Below, in pieces: positions 7,282 through 9,117 of a stretch of 9,117 nt of DNA. The notes beneath the pieces are model-generated. The model saw only the letters and a list, made by a program, of their open reading frames with translations, was not told where the DNA came from and searched no databases. The number at the start of each line of letters is the position of its first letter. Positions within the stretch are counted from its first letter, which is position 1. The position numbers and the translations under genes were made by a program. Origin of the DNA: an uncultured Lachnospiraceae bacterium (GTDB taxonomy: Bacteria > Bacillota_A > Clostridia > Lachnospirales > Lachnospiraceae); the NCBI GenBank assembly GCA_910587905.1, contig CAJUOF010000105.1, positions 1 through 9,117 on the forward strand, in the 5' to 3' direction.

Positions 7282-7491
7282 ATGGGAAAGAAAAAGGACA
7301 AGCCCATTGATCTTGAGAATTTGACACCGGAGGAAAAGCTGAAGCTGGAGATCGCCGACGAGATCGGCGTGTATGAAAAGGTGATCAAGAACGGCTGGCG
7401 TTCCCTTTCCGCAAAGGAATCCGGACGGATCGGAGGAATGATGACCAGGAAGAAGCGGGAACTTCTGGCCGGGAAGGAAGGACAGGAATGA
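7282..7491 (+). CDS. Small acid-soluble spore protein, alpha/beta type
   Basis: This 69-residue, Lys/Glu-rich protein carries the two conserved blocks of alpha/beta-type SASPs: KLEIADEIGV (residues 21-30), corresponding to the region cut by the germination protease GPR, and a second block with NGWRSLSAKESGRIGG (37-52). In spores these proteins coat DNA and protect it from damage; on germination they are degraded for amino acids. It lacks the fully canonical E-F-A-x-E cleavage sequence, as do many clostridial members of this divergent subgroup. The ATG follows AAAGGAG by 11 bases, slightly long, and that site lies within a hairpin. Forespore sigma-G control would be expected, but I could not identify a convincing sigma-G promoter upstream. 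It is direct evidence for a spore-forming host. Confidence 0.85.
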   Translation: MGKKKDKPIDLENLTPEEKLKLEIADEIGVYEKVIKNGWRSLSAKESGRIGGMMTRKKRELLAGKEGQE

Positions 7492-7624
7492 GAGGCGGAA
7501 ATGGGGCTTGCCTGCGGCGTCTAAGGATTGCCAGCAGCCCTCTGGGATAAAATGGAAACAAAGTCTTAAGCTTTTCTAAATTTACCGGGAATCGCTGGAA
7601 TGTCAAGAAAAAATATGGTAACAT

Positions 7625-7701
7625 GTCCGTGGAGGCAACGAGCCGGGCAGAAATAGGCTTCTGCAAAACGGACGCTTGCGGCCGGATGTGCAGGTAACTG
7701 C
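7625..7701 (+). other. Possible structured leader RNA before the CBS-domain gene
   Basis: Between the spore protein and CBS genes several helices can be drawn. GTCCGT (7625-7630) pairs with ACGGAC (7668-7673) and encloses GGC/GCC (7634-7636 with 7642-7644) and GCAGAA/TTCTGC (7647-7652 with 7659-7664). A separate GCAG-GTAA-CTGC hairpin with a GNRA-type loop is at 7690-7701. The pairs are exact, but I match them to no known riboswitch class. I see no clear promoter or spore-gene terminator in 7492-7624. Confidence 0.35.
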
Positions 7702-7737
7702 GGTATGGCTCAAAGTCAAAAGAAAAAGGAGAGGGCT

Positions 7738-8139
7738 ATGAACATATTATTTTTCTTGACGCCCAAAAGCGAGATAGAGTTTGTCTATGAGGATTATACT
7801 CTCAGGCAGGCCATTGAAAAAATGGAAGCGCACCGGTATTCGGAGGTTCCGGTTATCAACCGGGAAGGAAAGTATGTGGGGACCATTACAGAGGGGGATC
7901 TGCTCTGGTACATCAAGTCCAATTGTGATCTGAGCTTCCAGGAAGCGGAGCATGTAAAGCTGGCCGGTGTCAGGCGCAAGAGGCAGACCATGGCGGTGTC
8001 TGTCAGCGCAAGGGTGGAGGATTTGATGGAAAAGGTCTTAAACCAGAACTTTGTCCCGGTGGTGGACGACAATGAGATTTTCATCGGGATCGTGAAGCGC
8101 AAGGACATTATCCATTACTGTTATCAGGCTTCATTGTAA
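7738..8139 (+). CDS. Two-CBS-domain regulatory protein
   Basis: This 133-residue protein consists of a CBS pair (Bateman module) and little else. CBS1 covers about residues 15-60, including LRQAIEKMEAHRYSEVPV and GKYVGTITEGDLLW; CBS2 covers about 88-130, including FVPVVDDNEIFIGIVKRKDI. CBS pairs bind adenine nucleotides; stand-alone Firmicutes versions such as Bacillus DarB/CbpB bind c-di-AMP and control partner enzymes. Whether this one does is not evident from sequence. The start at 7738 is chosen over an in-frame ATG at 7705 because GGAG (7728-7731) lies 6 bases before it, while the 11 extra residues would be a Lys/Gln-rich tail with no ribosome binding site. A possible structured leader lies upstream and a strong terminator directly follows, so it is probably monocistronic. 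Confidence 0.88.
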   Translation: MNILFFLTPKSEIEFVYEDYTLRQAIEKMEAHRYSEVPVINREGKYVGTITEGDLLWYIKSNCDLSFQEAEHVKLAGVRRKRQTMAVSVSARVEDLMEKVLNQNFVPVVDDNEIFIGIVKRKDIIHYCYQASL

Positions 8140-8142
8140 AAT

Positions 8143-8187
8143 GAAATGCGACAAGAGTTAATAAACTCTATCGCATTTCTTTTTTTT
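8143..8187 (+). terminator. Strong intrinsic terminator after the CBS-domain gene
   Basis: GAAATGCGA (8143-8151) pairs perfectly with TCGCATTTC (8171-8179); inside, GAGTT (8155-8159) pairs with AACTC (8164-8168). Eight T residues follow (8180-8187). It starts 3 bases after the CBS gene's stop codon. Confidence 0.92.
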
Positions 8188-8201
8188 ATACGCTTTTATA
8201 G

Positions 8202-8248
8202 GGAATGTGTCAAGGGTTTAGGACTTTTGGCACATTCCTTTTTTATTT
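8202..8248 (+). terminator. Second intrinsic terminator or attenuator, ahead of the small-gene cassette
   Basis: GGAATGTG (8202-8209) pairs perfectly with CACATTCC (8231-8238); about seven further pairs, several G-U, extend inward to a small loop. A T-rich tract (8239-8248) follows. No gene lies between this and the CBS terminator 14 bases upstream, so it either backs up that terminator or attenuates transcription into the HTH gene starting at 8274. Its minus-strand orientation lacks a T-run. Confidence 0.75.
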
Positions 8249-8273
8249 TGGAGCGATAGGAGGTGTAGAAAGC

Positions 8274-8456
8274 GTGAGAAAAGGTAATAGGCGATTGAAC
8301 TATGAGGACAGAAAGCGGATTGAAAAAATGAAAGAGCAGGGGGCGAGAGTGATTGTAATTGCTGACACTATCGGGGTCCACCGTGCGACTATCTACAACG
8401 AGTTAAAGCGTGGAGGTACACCCTATCGGGCGGAAGTCGCACAAAGGACGGTGTAG
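8274..8456 (+). CDS. Small IS30-like helix-turn-helix (HTH_38) protein
   Basis: This 60-residue protein starts at GTG 8274, with AGGAGG (8258-8263) 10 bases upstream. It resembles the N-terminal HTH of IS30-family transposases: RRLNYEDRKRIEKMKEQG (residues 6-23), then IADTIGVHRATIYNELKRGG (29-48) as the helix-turn-helix, then YRAEVAQ (51-57). There is no room for the DDE catalytic domain, and the next gene begins 2 bases after its stop with its own ribosome binding site, so this is not a frameshifted transposase. It is more likely a domesticated DNA-binding protein regulating the cassette. The longer open frame from 8205 lies in the terminator and lacks a ribosome binding site. Domain assignment is good; role is inferred. 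Confidence 0.75.
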   Translation: MRKGNRRLNYEDRKRIEKMKEQGARVIVIADTIGVHRATIYNELKRGGTPYRAEVAQRTV

Positions 8457-8458
8457 GT

Positions 8459-8671
8459 ATGGAAATGACGGCGGAAGCGTTGCAGGAAAAGACTAGGGAA
8501 TTGGCGGATATGGTCGGTAGCGTGGTAGTAGATGAAGCGTTGCCGTTGGAAACATTGGAAGCCGTGGCGGATTGTCTGAAAGAGGATTGCAGGCAGATTA
8601 GGCAGGCGGTACAGGATATGCAGGAAGAGCAGCAGGCAATAGAGAGAATGACCGCAGGAAAGGAGGGATAG
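8459..8671 (+). CDS. Acidic helical small protein, function unknown
   Basis: I do not recognise this 70-residue protein. It is Glu/Gln/Ala/Met-rich, predicted mainly helical, with a likely coiled-coil in residues about 38-65 (KEDCRQIRQAVQDMQEEQQA) and no membrane segment. It has two cysteines (in ADCLKEDC). AAAGGA (8443-8448) lies 10 bases before the ATG at 8459; a second ATG at 8465 is possible. It begins 2 bases after the HTH gene and ends 1 base before the next start, so it belongs to the same transcript. A small helical protein next to a DGR target recalls accessory proteins such as Avd, which form helical bundles, but I see no sequence signature to support that. Confidence 0.65.
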   Translation: MEMTAEALQEKTRELADMVGSVVVDEALPLETLEAVADCLKEDCRQIRQAVQDMQEEQQAIERMTAGKEG

Positions 8672-8672
8672 C

Positions 8673-8876
8673 GTGGCAAGCAAAACAGAAAGGCACACGG
8701 TAGCGTACAGGAACGTGAAAAAGTGCGAGTTTCATAATATCGGGTCGTACATTGTGGCGACAAGCGTAATCGGCGGTACTACGTTTTGTGCGTTCTTTGA
8801 TTCGGGATTGCATACCGAGGAAAGCATAAGGCGGAGAGGAAGCATAAAGTTACATTCAATTTATTCTAAAAAGTAG
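8673..8876 (+). CDS. Small basic protein, function unknown
   Basis: I do not recognise this 67-residue protein. It starts at GTG 8673, with AGGAGGG (8661-8667) 5 bases upstream inside the end of the previous gene, and ends in Lys-Lys. The centre, GSYIVATSVIGGTTFCAFFDSG (about residues 24-45, with key residues G24, C39 and G45), looks like a pair of beta strands, followed by a basic RRRGSIKLHSIYSKK tail. Two cysteines are present and no membrane helix is evident. It is flanked tightly on both sides (1 base upstream, 14 bases downstream), which supports it as a real, co-transcribed gene. The rather AT-rich codons differ from genes left of 7500. Confidence 0.6.
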   Translation: MASKTERHTVAYRNVKKCEFHNIGSYIVATSVIGGTTFCAFFDSGLHTEESIRRRGSIKLHSIYSKK

Positions 8877-8890
8877 GAGGAAAAGAGGAA

Positions 8891-9117
8891 ATGAGCGAAG
8901 CAATCAAGCACAACAATGTAGTGATTTTTGATGATAGGGGGATTCCCTCTATTATGGTCCGGTTTGAGAATCCGAGGGCAGCAGTTACCCCGGAAATGTT
9001 CATTATCGGAGGGAAAGAGGTAGACGCTATCTATATTTCCAAGTACCCCAATAAGGTAATCAAGGGCAGGGCGTACAGTCTGCCAATGGTAGACCCGACA
9101 ACGGAAATTTCATTTGA
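8891..9117 (+). CDS. N-terminus of a DGR variable-protein-like (formylglycine-enzyme/C-type lectin fold) protein, truncated by window
   Basis: The frame runs from ATG 8891 to the right edge: 75 complete codons plus two bases, no stop. AGGAGG (8875-8880) lies 10 bases upstream. Residues 9-25 read NVVIFDDRGIPSIMVRF and residues 47-65 read IYISKYPNKVIKGRAYSLP, followed by DPTTEISF. From memory this resembles the start of target proteins of diversity-generating retroelements in gut Firmicutes, where it is followed by a GWHLMTNAEWA-type segment and a C-terminal variable region on a C-type-lectin/FGE-sulfatase fold. Such proteins display hypervariable binding surfaces. The diagnostic variable region, template repeat and reverse transcriptase all lie beyond the window. 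Alternatively it is a phage-type structural or adhesin protein of the same fold without a DGR. Confidence 0.6.
   Translation, partial: MSEAIKHNNVVIFDDRGIPSIMVRFENPRAAVTPEMFIIGGKEVDAIYISKYPNKVIKGRAYSLPMVDPTTEISF

Larger units (their letters stand above)
8188..9117 (+). other. Accessory cassette of small genes, possibly the start of a DGR-bearing element
   Basis: To the right of the CBS terminator the genes become tiny, tightly packed and more AT-rich, and codon choice loosens compared with the genes at 1-7491. Order: terminator-like hairpin, IS30-like HTH gene, 70-aa acidic protein, 67-aa unknown, and a truncated gene resembling a DGR variable protein. This looks like acquired DNA. I found no attachment-site repeat, integrase or insertion sequence end in the visible part, so the boundary is approximate and the mobile nature is inference. 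Confidence 0.4.

Noticed and set aside
7528..7553. TTGCCA ... TAAAAT as a promoter for the CBS-domain gene
   Set aside because: The spacer is only 14 bases, well short of the usual 16-18.
7625..7705. Resemblance of the pre-CBS leader to a c-di-GMP-I (GEMM) riboswitch (GGACGC, GGCC and GGTAAC fragments)
   Set aside because: The hallmark GCAAAGC core and the GAAA tetraloop/receptor arrangement are not present in the right order; the shared fragments are short.
7705..7737. Upstream ATG at 7705 as the start of the CBS-domain protein
   Set aside because: It has no Shine-Dalgarno, adds a non-conserved Lys/Gln-rich tail, and would embed the strong GGAG site that serves the ATG at 7738.
8274..8456. 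IS30 transposase fragment or pseudogene
   Set aside because: Only the HTH is present, with a clean start, ribosome binding site and stop, and the next gene follows after 2 bases. No DDE-domain remnants occur downstream in any frame I examined, so it is better called an intact small protein.

Overview
The window looks like the chromosome of a spore-forming anaerobic Clostridia member, most likely Lachnospiraceae. Three things point there: an alpha/beta-type small acid-soluble spore protein gene, a very large tandem acyl-CoA dehydratase activase, and consistently strong AGGAGG-type ribosome binding sites in moderately GC-rich DNA. The family-level assignment is inference. I recognise no rRNA, tRNA or CRISPR array.

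Layout. Positions 1-3541 (minus strand) hold the first 1180 codons of a giant protein with two BcrAD/BadFG-type ATPase-activator domains followed by a DUF2229-type region; its C-terminus lies outside the window. A divergent intergenic region (3542-3754) carries back-to-back sigma-A promoters; the rightward one is a perfect consensus. It drives a rhomboid-like membrane protein (3755-4591) that lacks the protease catalytic residues and ends in a zinc-ribbon-like Cys/His domain. A terminator-like hairpin follows.

Positions 4781-7175 are a compact operon: an AT-rich promoter overlapped by an imperfect palindrome, then a PadR repressor, a HAAS/DUF1700 membrane protein, a DUF4097 membrane-anchored protein and a PspC protein, with gaps of 3 bases or less or overlaps. 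This is a classic Firmicutes envelope-sensing or envelope-maintenance arrangement, with PadR as the probable autoregulator.

Positions 7282-8187 hold two small housekeeping-type genes: the spore protein, whose Shine-Dalgarno is buried in a hairpin, and a two-CBS-domain protein preceded by a possibly structured leader and followed by a very strong intrinsic terminator.

From about 8188 to the right edge the character changes: base composition becomes more AT-rich, and a second terminator-like hairpin precedes a tight run of tiny genes. These are an IS30-like helix-turn-helix protein (60 aa), an acidic helical protein (70 aa) and an unrecognised 67-aa protein, and they lead into the N-terminus of a protein resembling the variable (target) proteins of diversity-generating retroelements (DGRs). 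If that reading is right, the reverse transcriptase and template repeat should lie just beyond the window. This cassette is the most interesting part of the window.
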